Positions 15,909-24,161 of a stretch of 32,122 nt of DNA are shown in pieces. A model generated the notes under the pieces. It saw only the letters and a list, made by a program, of their open reading frames with translations. It was not told the origin of the DNA and did not search any database. Source of the stretch: Verrucomicrobiota bacterium (lineage in GTDB: Bacteria > Verrucomicrobiota > Verrucomicrobiia > Chthoniobacterales > UBA10450); assembly GCA_003217835.1 (NCBI GenBank), contig QHMQ01000106.1, forward strand, positions 1 through 32,122, written 5' to 3'. The first letter of the stretch is position 1, and the number at the start of each line of letters is the position of its first letter. The translations under genes were made by a program, and so were the position numbers.

Positions 15909-18314
15909 ATGCATCTACACTCTCTCGAGCTTTTCGGCTTCAAATCGTTCGCCGATAAAACGACCTTCGATTTTCACGAAGGCATTACCGCTATTGTCGG
16001 GCCGAACGGTTGCGGAAAATCTAATGTGCTTGACGCTGTGCGCTGGGTCTTGGGGGAACAGTCCGCCAAATCGCTTCGTGGCGACGAGATGGCCGACGTC
16101 ATTTTCAATGGCACCGACACACGCAAGCCTGTGGGTTTTGCCGAGGTCTCTCTCACTCTCTCTGATTGCGCAGCCGATCTGGCGGTCGATTGGCACGACG
16201 TACGCGTGACGCGCCGGGTTTATCGAGACGGCAATTCCGAGTACCTTCTTAATAAAACGCCGTGCCGTCTCCGCGATATTCAAAATCTTTTCGCCGACAC
16301 CGGCGTCGCACGCGCCGCCTACTCGATGATGGAGCAAGGCAAGATCGACATGGTCTTGAGTTCGCGCCCGGAGGATCGCCGCGCGGTTTTCGAAGAAGCG
16401 GCCGGAATTACAAAATACAAAACGCAGAAACGCGAGGCGTTGCGCAAACTCGACGCGACCGAAGCAAATCTCTTACGTATCGGCGACGTCATCAAAGAAG
16501 TAAAGCGACAGATCGGCTCTTTGCAACGCCAGGCAGGCAAGGCGCGGCGCTACCAAGCGTTACATACTGATCTTCGCATTCTCGACACTCAGCACTCGCG
16601 CAAGCAGCTCGACTCGCTCGAAGCTGAGCTTGCCCGCTGCCGCGCTGAGATTGCGCGTCTCGGCGAATCTGAAGAGACGAGCCGCGCTAGGATCGATATG
16701 GGTGACAACGAACTTGCAGAACGGCGCGCTGTCCTGAACAAAATCGACAGACAGATCGCTGATGGCCGCACCGAGTTACAACGTTTGCAAAGCGAAATCG
16801 GTACGCACCAAAATCGAATTCAATTCAACCGGCAACACGTCGAGGAATTGACAGAGTTAATCGAGCGTTCCCGAAAAGATATCGCCGCGGCCGAGGTAAA
16901 GCGCGCTCAGCACGGGAAAGAAATAGACCAAGCGAACGCGCTGATTGAAAGGATCAGCCAGCTTCTTCAAGCCAAAGAAGCCGACCTGGCAAAGGTTACT
17001 GATCTTATCGCGGAGCTTCGCGCCGACGGCAGCGTGCACGAAGCGAAACTTGAGGCGCTGCGTTTGTCGGGATCGAAAAACGAGAAACGAATCGCGGAAC
17101 TGGAAGACGAGACCTCCGGACTTGCGATTCGCCGCGACGCAACGGAGGAAAATCGACGCGATCTTGACGACGCAATTTCCGAGGCACGTGCAACGCGGGA
17201 CAAAGTTCAGAAAGAGCTCACCAGCGCGCACGCGGCCACAGAGACTGGGCGGAAAAATCTCGATCTTCTAAAGATGAAATCGCAGACCAGCGAGGAAACC
17301 TTGCGCCAACAACAACAGCTCCTCGCCGGCACTGAAAAAAGTCTGGCCGAAATCGAACGTGCGTTGACGGAAAAAGAATCGCGCCTCGAAATTCTGCGTC
17401 AGCTTAATGAAGAAGGTGAAGGTCTCGCGCAAGGTTCGCAAGCTGTGCTCAAAGGGCTTGACGATCCATCGCGAATCCAGCCCGCACTGGCTGGCGCCTT
17501 GGTCTCAAGTCTGGATGTCGATCCAGAATATGTCGCCGCGATCGAGGCCGCCTTGGGTCGAAATCTGCAAGCGATTGTTCTGAAAGATGCAGAATTGGCA
17601 CCTGAAATCATTACAGCATTGAAACGAAAGAAGCTGGGGCAGACTGCGCTGGTTCTTCCGAGCTTATCCAATTCCTCGCCCAAAGCTCAGGCAGCCCTTG
17701 CGCAAAATGCACTTGCTTGGGCGAGTGAAAAGGTGAAAGCGCCAGATTCCTTTGCACCGCTCATAGTGCGGCTGCTGCACAATGTCGCGATTTTTCGCGA
17801 TTTGGAGGCAGCATTGTCTTTCAAGAAACATGGAAACGATTTCGCGGCCGCGACACTCGCGGGGGAATTCATTTCGGCCGACGGAATAGTTTTTGGCGGC
17901 AGTCGCGACGCGTTAGCCGATTCCTTGCTCGAACGAAGGGCACGGATGTCGGTTCTAAGCGCAGAATATGCGGACGTTTGCAGCCGACGCGACGTGTTGC
18001 TGCGAAAACGCGACGAGGCAAATGCAATAGTGGCCAAATCCACGAACGATTTCCAAGAAACGCGGCGTCAATATGAGTCTGCCGATCGGGAACAGTCCAC
18101 TTGGGACAATCGAATTCTCTTTCTCGAACGAGAATTGCGGGAAAGCGAACAGAAGATCGACGAGCTCCGCTCAGAGCAAACAACCCTCACCCAACAAATC
18201 CAAACCGCGGACGAGCGCATCGCAGAATTAGAAGAAAAACTGGCCTCGGAGCGCGGCGCCTTAGGGGAGCAGCAAAATCAGCAAAAGCTGCACAGAGCGA
18301 AGACGAAGCGGTAG
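15909..18314 (+). CDS. smc: Chromosome segregation ATPase SMC, N-terminal part (frameshifted)
   Basis: SMC condenses and segregates DNA as a ring-shaped ATPase. This frame carries the N-terminal ATPase half, LELFGFKSFADKTTFDF with the Walker A loop VGPNGCGKSNVLDA. It goes on to FEEAAGITKYKTQKREALRK, the first coiled coil (residues about 170-500), the hinge (about 515-680, with VDPEYVAAIEAALGRNLQAI and ISADGIVFGGSRDALAD) and part of the second coiled coil. The frame ends at 18314 in out-of-frame residues. The rest of SMC continues in another frame from about 18287. Adding one A to the AAAA at 18283-18286 joins the two parts into a normal protein of about 1257 residues. ATG at 15909. Confidence 0.95.
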   Translation: MHLHSLELFGFKSFADKTTFDFHEGITAIVGPNGCGKSNVLDAVRWVLGEQSAKSLRGDEMADVIFNGTDTRKPVGFAEVSLTLSDCAADLAVDWHDVRVTRRVYRDGNSEYLLNKTPCRLRDIQNLFADTGVARAAYSMMEQGKIDMVLSSRPEDRRAVFEEAAGITKYKTQKREALRKLDATEANLLRIGDVIKEVKRQIGSLQRQAGKARRYQALHTDLRILDTQHSRKQLDSLEAELARCRAEIARLGESEETSRARIDMGDNELAERRAVLNKIDRQIADGRTELQRLQSEIGTHQNRIQFNRQHVEELTELIERSRKDIAAAEVKRAQHGKEIDQANALIERISQLLQAKEADLAKVTDLIAELRADGSVHEAKLEALRLSGSKNEKRIAELEDETSGLAIRRDATEENRRDLDDAISEARATRDKVQKELTSAHAATETGRKNLDLLKMKSQTSEETLRQQQQLLAGTEKSLAEIERALTEKESRLEILRQLNEEGEGLAQGSQAVLKGLDDPSRIQPALAGALVSSLDVDPEYVAAIEAALGRNLQAIVLKDAELAPEIITALKRKKLGQTALVLPSLSNSSPKAQAALAQNALAWASEKVKAPDSFAPLIVRLLHNVAIFRDLEAALSFKKHGNDFAAATLAGEFISADGIVFGGSRDALADSLLERRARMSVLSAEYADVCSRRDVLLRKRDEANAIVAKSTNDFQETRRQYESADREQSTWDNRILFLERELRESEQKIDELRSEQTTLTQQIQTADERIAELEEKLASERGALGEQQNQQKLHRAKTKR

Positions 18315-19681
18315 AACAGGTCAACGAACTACGCCTTGCGCTGGCCACCGAACGACAGCGTTACGAAAACCTCGTCGCACAGCGTCAGCCCATGACCGCC
18401 CGCGAAGTTGAACTCGCCGAGACAATCGCGGCTCGGCAGGCCGAGATCACTAATTTCGAACGGCGATTGCACGTACAATCGGACGAATCGAAGAGCGCTG
18501 AAGCTGCCATTGAGAAGCAGAGTGCGAAATGCGGCGAACTGGAGGCGACTGTTGCCGCACTGACCGATCAGCGCGCGGAACACTCATCCGCAATGAACGA
18601 CATGGAGTCGAACCTGCGCGCAATCCGAAACTCGTTGAATGAGCTGCACGACTTGCGTTCGAAGCAGCAAGTTCGTGAGACTCAACTGCAAATGCAGATC
18701 GACAATCTCGTCGAACATGTTTCGCGCCGTTATCAGCACAACCTCCGCGAGTTCGTACCCGATCAGACGACGTTCGAAAAAGTTTTGCGTGTGCAACTGA
18801 AGCGACGTCAAGGTGGATCGACCCCGAACGCTTCCGGGGTCGATGCTAATAATGGCGGCGAAGCCGCGTCGAATGAGACATCGCGCTCGGAGAGCACGAT
18901 CCACTTGGATGTCGATCTTGCCAAAGTAGACGTGCAAAAGCTGATTACTGAGCTTACCCGCCAGCTCGATAACATGGGCCCGGTGAATCTTGATGCCGTC
19001 CATGAGTATGACGAGCTCGAGGAGCGGTATCGTTTTCTGGAAAATCAAAATAACGATCTGACGACATCGCGGCGCGAGTTGCTCGATGTGATTGCGCAGA
19101 TCAATTCGACCACGAGAAAGTTGTTCGCTGAGACGTTCTCAGAGGTGCGCATAAACTTCCGGGAAATGTTTGCCGAACTCTTCAGCGGCGGCCGCGCGGA
19201 CTTGTCGCTGGTCGATGAGAACGATCCCCTGAACTGCGGGGTTGAAATCAGCGCCAAGCCACCCGGCAAACAGCTACAAAACGTTTCGCTGCTGAGCGGA
19301 GGCGAGCGCGCCATGACGGCAGTGGCGCTGCTGTTCGCGATCTACATGGTCCGGCCGAGTCCGTTTTGTATCCTCGATGAAGTGGATGCGCCCCTCGATG
19401 AAGGCAACATTAACTGCTTTACCCGCATGTTGGATCGATTCGTTAAGCAGAGCCAGTTCATCATCATGACGCACAACAAACGCACGATTGCGAAAGCCGA
19501 TGTGCTTTATGGCGTGACGATGGAAGAGCGCGGAGTGAGCAGGCTCGTTGGGATGAAATTGACCGCACCCCGGCAAGTTGCCACCGAACAGACGCCGTCC
19601 AACGGACATGGAGAGACCGCGACGCAGCGCCAATTCGCGGTCGAAGGCGCGCAAACAAAACACAGCTTCGCCGCGCGATAG
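18287..19681 (+). CDS. smc: Chromosome segregation ATPase SMC, C-terminal part
   Basis: Continuation of smc in the -1 frame. The frame is open from 18101, but only the part after about 18287 reads as SMC (KAAQSEDEAVEQVNELRLAL). It gives the rest of the second coiled coil, DNMGPVNLDAVHEYDELEER, the ABC signature LSGGERAMTAVALLFAIY and Walker B FCILDEVDAPLDEGN, with ITHNK-type HNKRT further on. All ATPase elements are intact, which argues against long-standing decay. A low-complexity insert (about 18811-18890) sits between the coiled coil and GPVNL and contains a hairpin repeat. No good start codon or ribosome-binding site supports independent translation. Confidence 0.93.
   Translation, partial: AAQSEDEAVEQVNELRLALATERQRYENLVAQRQPMTAREVELAETIAARQAEITNFERRLHVQSDESKSAEAAIEKQSAKCGELEATVAALTDQRAEHSSAMNDMESNLRAIRNSLNELHDLRSKQQVRETQLQMQIDNLVEHVSRRYQHNLREFVPDQTTFEKVLRVQLKRRQGGSTPNASGVDANNGGEAASNETSRSESTIHLDVDLAKVDVQKLITELTRQLDNMGPVNLDAVHEYDELEERYRFLENQNNDLTTSRRELLDVIAQINSTTRKLFAETFSEVRINFREMFAELFSGGRADLSLVDENDPLNCGVEISAKPPGKQLQNVSLLSGGERAMTAVALLFAIYMVRPSPFCILDEVDAPLDEGNINCFTRMLDRFVKQSQFIIMTHNKRTIAKADVLYGVTMEERGVSRLVGMKLTAPRQVATEQTPSNGHGETATQRQFAVEGAQTKHSFAAR
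18817..18844. repeat. Hairpin repeat inside the smc coding region
   Basis: ATCGACCCC (18817-18825) pairs with GGGGTCGAT (18836-18844) around a 10-base interior that can extend the stem with a bulge. It encodes part of a polar insert (GGSTPNASGVDANNGGEAAS) not typical of SMC heads. It looks like a small palindromic element captured in frame. Confidence 0.6.
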
Positions 19682-19711
19682 GCAAGCACAGGCTGGCAGC
19701 CTGTGCTTGCC
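19681..19711. repeat. Perfect 15-bp palindrome after smc
   Basis: GGCAAGCACAGGCTG and CAGCCTGTGCTTGCC are exact reverse complements separated by a single G. The left arm begins with the last base of the smc TAG stop. Such a tight, long palindrome resembles REP-type elements. A terminator role for smc is possible, but no T-run follows directly. The nearest A-rich run is about 30 bases further on. Confidence 0.8.
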
Positions 19712-19745
19712 ACAAAGAAGTTGCCCACGCGATTTCAAAAAAATT

Positions 19746-19775
19746 TTGCGCGCATTTGTCGAACTTGGGTAAAAT
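19746..19775 (+). promoter_or_regulatory. Possible promoter of the 2-oxoacid dehydrogenase operon
   Basis: TTGCGC (19746-19751) and TAAAAT (19770-19775) are separated by 18 bases. The -10 box ends only six bases before the ATG at 19782, so transcription from it would give a leaderless or nearly leaderless mRNA. No Shine-Dalgarno sequence precedes this ATG. Confidence 0.28.
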
Positions 19776-19781
19776 TCCCGA

Positions 19782-20813
19782 ATGCTTGAAACGGCGACGC
19801 GCAGCAAAAAATCCGCAGCACCGAAACCCGCGCCGCATGAGCGCTTTCTCGAAGCGTTTCGTTGGATGCTGCTCGCGCGTACGCTCGAAGAAAAGCTCGT
19901 AAGTCTCTATCGCGGCGGTTTGATCACGGGTGGCGTCTACGTCGGCCGTGGGCAGGAAGCGGTTAGCGTGGCCTGCGGATTGTTCTTACAAAAGGGCGAC
20001 ATCTTCGCGCCATTGATTCGCGATCAAGCAGGGCGATCGGCGTTCGGCGAACCGCTTCTCGATGTCACGCGCACTTATCTGGGCTCGCGACAGGGTCCAA
20101 TGCGCGGACGCGACGGCAACATTCATCGCGGCCGACCACGGAACAATCAGCTCGCCATGATTAGTCACCTCGGCGCAATGGTCTCGGTCACGGTCGGTGC
20201 ACTGATGGCGAAGCGATTCCACGGGGAAAAAAACTTTGTCGGCCTGAGTTGCATCGGCGAAGGCGGGATGCAGACCGGATCGTTTCACGAAGGAATGAAC
20301 ATCGCTGCTATCGAACAAGTGCCGCTCGTGGTCGTTGCAACGAACAATCATTACGCCTATTCAACGCCGAATGACCGCGAATTTGCGTGTCACGATCTGG
20401 TTGACCGCGCGATTGGCTATGGCTTCGAAGGCTATACGGTCGATGGAACTGACCTTACAGATTGCCTCGATATGATCGGCAGCGCAGTAAAGCGTGCGCG
20501 AGCGGGGCGTCCACCGCAGTTGGTCGTCGCCTCCGTCCTACGGCTGTCCGGTCACGGCGAACATGACGATGCGAGTTACGTGACGGACGAGATCAAACGT
20601 CAACCGTTCGCGCGCGATTGCTTGAAGCTCGCCGAGCAAACTATTGTCGATGTTAATTTGCTCGACGCCGCGACTCTCCGCGAGTGGCGCAAAGACGCGG
20701 CCGCACAAGTGGATCAGGCGATTTCCACCGCGCAAAAAGAGGCCGCGCCCGAAGCTGATGAAGAAGATTGGTGCGCGATTTCGACGCGCGATCTTGTCGA
20801 TCCTCTCGAATGA
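19782..20813 (+). CDS. 2-oxoacid dehydrogenase E1 component, alpha subunit
   Basis: Thiamine-diphosphate-dependent decarboxylase subunit of a pyruvate, branched-chain or acetoin dehydrogenase complex. It shows the E1-alpha start FLEAFRWMLLARTLEEKL, GGVYVGRGQEAVSVACGLFL, the thiamine-diphosphate/Mg motif (GEGGMQTGSFHEGMNIAAIE to TNNHYAY) and the phosphorylation-loop region LSGHGEHDDASYVTDE. Length 343. The start of the next gene overlaps its stop (ATGA). The substrate cannot be decided. Pyruvate is the simplest guess, but the GHGEHDD loop also suits branched-chain or acetoin types. Confidence 0.9.
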   Translation: MLETATRSKKSAAPKPAPHERFLEAFRWMLLARTLEEKLVSLYRGGLITGGVYVGRGQEAVSVACGLFLQKGDIFAPLIRDQAGRSAFGEPLLDVTRTYLGSRQGPMRGRDGNIHRGRPRNNQLAMISHLGAMVSVTVGALMAKRFHGEKNFVGLSCIGEGGMQTGSFHEGMNIAAIEQVPLVVVATNNHYAYSTPNDREFACHDLVDRAIGYGFEGYTVDGTDLTDCLDMIGSAVKRARAGRPPQLVVASVLRLSGHGEHDDASYVTDEIKRQPFARDCLKLAEQTIVDVNLLDAATLREWRKDAAAQVDQAISTAQKEAAPEADEEDWCAISTRDLVDPLE

Positions 20814-21778
20814 GCATTACGTACCTGGAAGCTATCCGCGAAGCGCAGGCGAAGTTGCTCCGCGATGATGAACGCGTTTTTATTTACGGACAGGACGTCG
20901 GCGGAACGTTCGGCGGCGCCTTCAAAGCAACCAAAGGTCTCGCGAAAGAATTTCCCGGGCGCGTGTTGAACACGCCAATCAGTGAAGACGCGATGATTGG
21001 GACTGCGATCGGGGCCGCGATGCATGGGATGCGACCGATTGTCGAAATGCAATTTGCCGACTTTTCCAGCACCGCGCTCAATCAAATTTTAAACAACGCC
21101 GGCACGCATTATTGGCGGACAGATGTTCCAGTCCCCATCACTGTGCGTTTACCCTCGGGCGGCACAAAAGGCAGCGGGCCTTTTCACAGTCAGTCGATGG
21201 AATCGCTCTACGCGCATTATCCGGGGCTAATCGTCATGACGCCAGCCACGGTGGAAGACGCTTATAGCATGCTTATCGAAGCCGTGGCGATTGACGACCC
21301 CGTCGTTTACTGCGAACACAAATATCTCTATTACCACCTGAAGGCGGAGAACCTGCCGACCGAAAGCTTGCCCACAGGCAAAGCGCGCATAGCGCGTGAA
21401 GGTCGCGACCTTACCATCGTCACTTACAGCGCGATGCTGCACGAAGCACTGGCGGTCGCCGAACAACTAGCCACCGAAGGTTTTGAAATTGAAGTTGTCG
21501 ATCTTCGCTCCGTTAAGCCTCTCGACACCAACACCGTTCTCGCCTCGGTCGCGCGCACGGGACGCTTGCTTTGCGTTGGCGAATCCTTTCCATGGGGCGG
21601 CGCGACGGCCGAGATCATTGCCCGTGTGACTGCGGAAGGTTTTCATCTACTGGACGCAGCGCCACAACGTCTCAACGCCAAGGACACGCCGATCCCGTAC
21701 CATCCCAATCTGTGGTCAGCGCATCGTCCAAACGCAAAAGAAATCGCGAGAAAGGCCCGTGCTTTGCTTCGAGAATAA
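20810..21778 (+). CDS. 2-oxoacid dehydrogenase E1 component, beta subunit
   Basis: Transketolase-like beta subunit that pairs with E1-alpha. ATG at 20810 gives MSITYLEAIREAQAKLLRDD. An in-frame upstream start at 20768 lies within the alpha gene and is unlikely. Motifs: VFIYGQDVGGTFGGAFKATKGL, NTPISEDAMIGTAIGAAMHGMRPIVEMQFADF, RLPSGGTKGSGPFHSQSMESLYAHYPGL and VVDLRSVKPLDTNTVL. Length of 322 residues is normal. It lies between E1-alpha (overlapping) and E2 (6-base gap). Confidence 0.93.
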   Translation: MSITYLEAIREAQAKLLRDDERVFIYGQDVGGTFGGAFKATKGLAKEFPGRVLNTPISEDAMIGTAIGAAMHGMRPIVEMQFADFSSTALNQILNNAGTHYWRTDVPVPITVRLPSGGTKGSGPFHSQSMESLYAHYPGLIVMTPATVEDAYSMLIEAVAIDDPVVYCEHKYLYYHLKAENLPTESLPTGKARIAREGRDLTIVTYSAMLHEALAVAEQLATEGFEIEVVDLRSVKPLDTNTVLASVARTGRLLCVGESFPWGGATAEIIARVTAEGFHLLDAAPQRLNAKDTPIPYHPNLWSAHRPNAKEIARKARALLRE

Positions 21779-21784
21779 TAATTT

Positions 21785-22996
21785 ATGCCGCAAGTTCCCA
21801 TCATCATGCCGCAGCTTGGCGAATCGATCGCGGAAGCCACTGTTGTCGACATCAAAGTAAAACCCGGCGATGAGGTCATGGTTGATCAGGAAATCATCGA
21901 TGTCGAAACGAACAAAGCCGTCATGGGCGTGACCACACCCTGCAAAGGCAAGATCGACAAAATCAGCGTGCAGATAAAGGAAACGTATCCGGTGGGTGCG
22001 GTACTCGGTTACGTGGAAGCCAGTGAAGAAGACGCCGCCCGGTTCAAGAAAACAGTTCCCGAACCGCCGAAGGAAGTGGTGGCTAAGGAAATTCCAGGGC
22101 GCGAAGAACAAGCTGCCGTGGCCGTGCGCCAGAGAGACGGTGAAGGTGCAGGACGGACCGGAGGGTTGCCTGTTCCGGCCGCTGCCAAAGGCGCTGGATT
22201 TTTATCTCCTCGGGTGCGTGCGCGTATGGCAGAGTTGGAACTGACTAACGCTGATCTTGCCGGGATCCCTCCGACCGGCGCGGGCAACCGCGTCACGATT
22301 AAAGATCTCGAGAGTTTTTTGCGCAAGATCGAGAACCAGCAAACAGAAGAAGCTTCCGCGATTCGCGCCGGCGTTGCTGATGCGATGCGTCGAAGCTGGA
22401 CCCGGCCGCTTGCAACGATCGGTTCGTCCGTCTGCCTTGATGGCGTGTTGCAAGATCGACAATCGCGTGACCCGAAACCCGGCCCAGCGCTTTACACAGT
22501 GCGCGCGCTCGCGCTTGCGCTTGCCGAAAATCCATCCGCAGCGGCAAAGTTGATCGGTGGCCGGGTAGTGCAATCGAATTCAATCGATATCGGCGTCGCA
22601 GTCGAGGCCGAAGACGGAATAATGGTTCCTATCATTCGATCTGCGGACAAAACCTCTCTTGCCGATCTTACAGCAAAATACAGGGAGCTGGTGAACCTGG
22701 CACGGCAACGACGCATCTCGCCAGACATGCAAGCTGGCGGTACCGCCGCCGTTTCAAATTTCGGAACGTTCGGAATGGAATGGGGCACCCCGATTCCCCT
22801 GCCCGATCAAACATTGCTGCTCGGCCTCGGCGCTGGGAAAAAGGTTCCATCATGGAATGAAGCGAAAAAGGAATTTGTTCCAAAGACCGAGGCGCAGATT
22901 ACATTGAGCTTCGATCATCGCAGCATCGATGGCGGCGGCGCCGGACGTTTGCTCAAACGCGTAATCGAGCTGCTGGAAGATCCAAAAAAACTGTAG
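21785..22996 (+). CDS. Dihydrolipoamide acyltransferase (E2) of the 2-oxoacid dehydrogenase complex
   Basis: Core acyltransferase of the complex. Residues 1-78 form one lipoyl domain, with the lipoylated lysine expected at K44 in DVETNKAVMGV. A flexible linker follows, then a peripheral-subunit-binding domain (about 140-180, LSPRVRARMAELELTNADLA and GIPPTGAGNRVTIKDLESFL). The catalytic domain begins near 200 and contains IDIGVAVEAEDGIMVPIIRSADK, FGTFGMEWGTPIPLPDQTLLLG and the active-site FDHRSIDGGGAGRLL (H378, D382). The 403-residue chain has one lipoyl domain only. No E3 (lipoamide dehydrogenase) gene follows, so E3 must be supplied from elsewhere. Confidence 0.93.
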   Translation: MPQVPIIMPQLGESIAEATVVDIKVKPGDEVMVDQEIIDVETNKAVMGVTTPCKGKIDKISVQIKETYPVGAVLGYVEASEEDAARFKKTVPEPPKEVVAKEIPGREEQAAVAVRQRDGEGAGRTGGLPVPAAAKGAGFLSPRVRARMAELELTNADLAGIPPTGAGNRVTIKDLESFLRKIENQQTEEASAIRAGVADAMRRSWTRPLATIGSSVCLDGVLQDRQSRDPKPGPALYTVRALALALAENPSAAAKLIGGRVVQSNSIDIGVAVEAEDGIMVPIIRSADKTSLADLTAKYRELVNLARQRRISPDMQAGGTAAVSNFGTFGMEWGTPIPLPDQTLLLGLGAGKKVPSWNEAKKEFVPKTEAQITLSFDHRSIDGGGAGRLLKRVIELLEDPKKL

Positions 22997-23310
22997 TGAT
23001 GATCAGCTATCGTTGAATAGCGCGACGCTTGCAGAGTCAGCTACAGCGTTTGCAGTTCGATTACTGCCACTTACGTTGGATTTTGATAAAGCCTATTGTC
23101 AGCTCACGCGGTCCCAAATCCCGATACATGAAATGCGTCCAGTGTAACTCCCAACGTGACGCGACGGATTATAATTCATGCAGGATTCGCGAAGTGCGGG
23201 AGCACCAGCATTCAGGCGGCGCTCTTTCGCAATTTTGACAAATTACAGAAGGACGGTGTCTTTTCTTCGGGAAAGAACTGAGGATCGCCCGGGCACCTGG
23301 AGATTTCGAG

Positions 23311-23736
23311 GTGGCCATATGGCCGCTCGAACAAGCTAAGAGGAAGAGAGAAAGTCTGACGCACCGACTGAGTGACGGAATAGGATCTGCCACCGGACCG
23401 AGCACCGATCTCGTCGGGATTTTGAGCGCTGAGAACCTAGCGAATCCCCAAATGGCTCCGCTGTTCGCAGGACTAGATAATGAGTTAGAAGTCGACGTTA
23501 TCTTCTACTTGCGGCCGCAGTTTCAATGGATCCCGTCGGCCTGGAAGCAATGGGAATTGAAAAGAGGTATGTCGCTCAATGACTTTGTTGCTCATTGCAT
23601 CAATACGGGGAGGCCATGGTTCAAACTGGGTATCGAAACCTGGAGACCGGCGCTACCCTCAGCCGCGCTCCACGTCAGACTTCTCATTCCGGAGCTACTT
23701 ACCGGTAGGGACCCGGCTGGCGATTTTTTCACCTGA
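23311..23736 (+). CDS. Middle reading frame of the sulfotransferase-like gene
   Basis: Second of the three frames of the interrupted sulfotransferase-like gene. Coding sense actually begins near 23265, before any start codon. It carries ILSAENLANPQMAPLFAGLD and DVIFYLRPQFQWIPSAWKQW, which form the central conserved block, and ends at 23736 just after the T6 run. Unlikely to function alone. Confidence 0.5.
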   Translation: MAIWPLEQAKRKRESLTHRLSDGIGSATGPSTDLVGILSAENLANPQMAPLFAGLDNELEVDVIFYLRPQFQWIPSAWKQWELKRGMSLNDFVAHCINTGRPWFKLGIETWRPALPSAALHVRLLIPELLTGRDPAGDFFT

Positions 23737-23741
23737 TCGGG

Positions 23742-24140
23742 TTGCCTCTGGAAAGGTATGACATTGGAACACAGACGGTAAATCCGAGCTTAGACTTTTC
23801 GATCCTTCATGTGCTTTCAAAAAATCCGCATCTTTTTTCAGGGATTCACGACAATCGCTTGATGGACCGTTTGATATGTGCGATGCCAAAGAAATTTCGA
23901 TCGACAAATATTCAAATGCTCTCAGGCGAAGAAGAGGCCAGGATCGAAGAGCGTTTTCGCGACGAGAATCTTTGGCTCTTGAATACGTACTGCAATGGCA
24001 TTGACGTGGATCACATCTACCGCACGCACTTCACGCCGCGAAAAGCTAGCCTTACATATTCCACCATTGACGATATCGATTTAGTTTACCGTTGTCTCGA
24101 GATCATGCCGGAATCGATTGCTGCTGATGCGACTGGGTAA
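23742..24140 (+). CDS. C-terminal reading frame of the sulfotransferase-like gene
   Basis: Third frame of the interrupted gene, 132 residues if started at TTG 23742. It holds the C-terminal helices (PSLDFSILHVLSKNPHLFSG, GEEEARIEERFRDENLWLLN). The reading sense extends upstream to the T6 run at 23724. No independent function is evident. Confidence 0.5.
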   Translation: MPLERYDIGTQTVNPSLDFSILHVLSKNPHLFSGIHDNRLMDRLICAMPKKFRSTNIQMLSGEEEARIEERFRDENLWLLNTYCNGIDVDHIYRTHFTPRKASLTYSTIDDIDLVYRCLEIMPESIAADATG

Positions 24141-24161
24141 GAGGCGAAAACCACGGCGCTC

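Larger units (their letters stand above)
23156..24140 (+). pseudogene. Sulfotransferase-like gene interrupted by two frameshifts
   Basis: Three frames chain into one protein of about 328 residues. GTG 23156 gives MTRRIIIHAGFAKCGSTSIQ, like the 5'-phosphosulfate-binding loop of sulfotransferases, then AALFRNFDKLQKDGVF. The frame changes at TTTT (23261-23264) to FGKELRIARAPGDFEVAIW, EQAKRKRES, ILSAENLANPQM and VIFYLRPQFQWIPSAWKQW. It changes again at TTTTTT (23724-23729) to HLIGLPLERYDIGTQTVNPS and on to the stop at 24140. One added T in each run restores the frame. The pattern (HxGxxKxGSTSIQ, late YLRPQxxWIPSAW) matches carbohydrate sulfotransferase-like proteins near polysaccharide genes. The family call is from motif memory. 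It faces a YfhO-like gene tail to tail. Confidence 0.72.

Noticed and set aside
18271..18300. Programmed -1 ribosomal frameshift in smc
   Set aside because: The A-AAG tetramer is present, but there is no full slippery heptamer, and I saw no strong downstream stem. Four similar single-base losses elsewhere make sequencing error likelier.
15803..23045. CTGTAGCTGAC before smc and its reverse complement at 23035
   Set aside because: An 11-base match is expected by chance many times in a window this size, and the flanks do not match.
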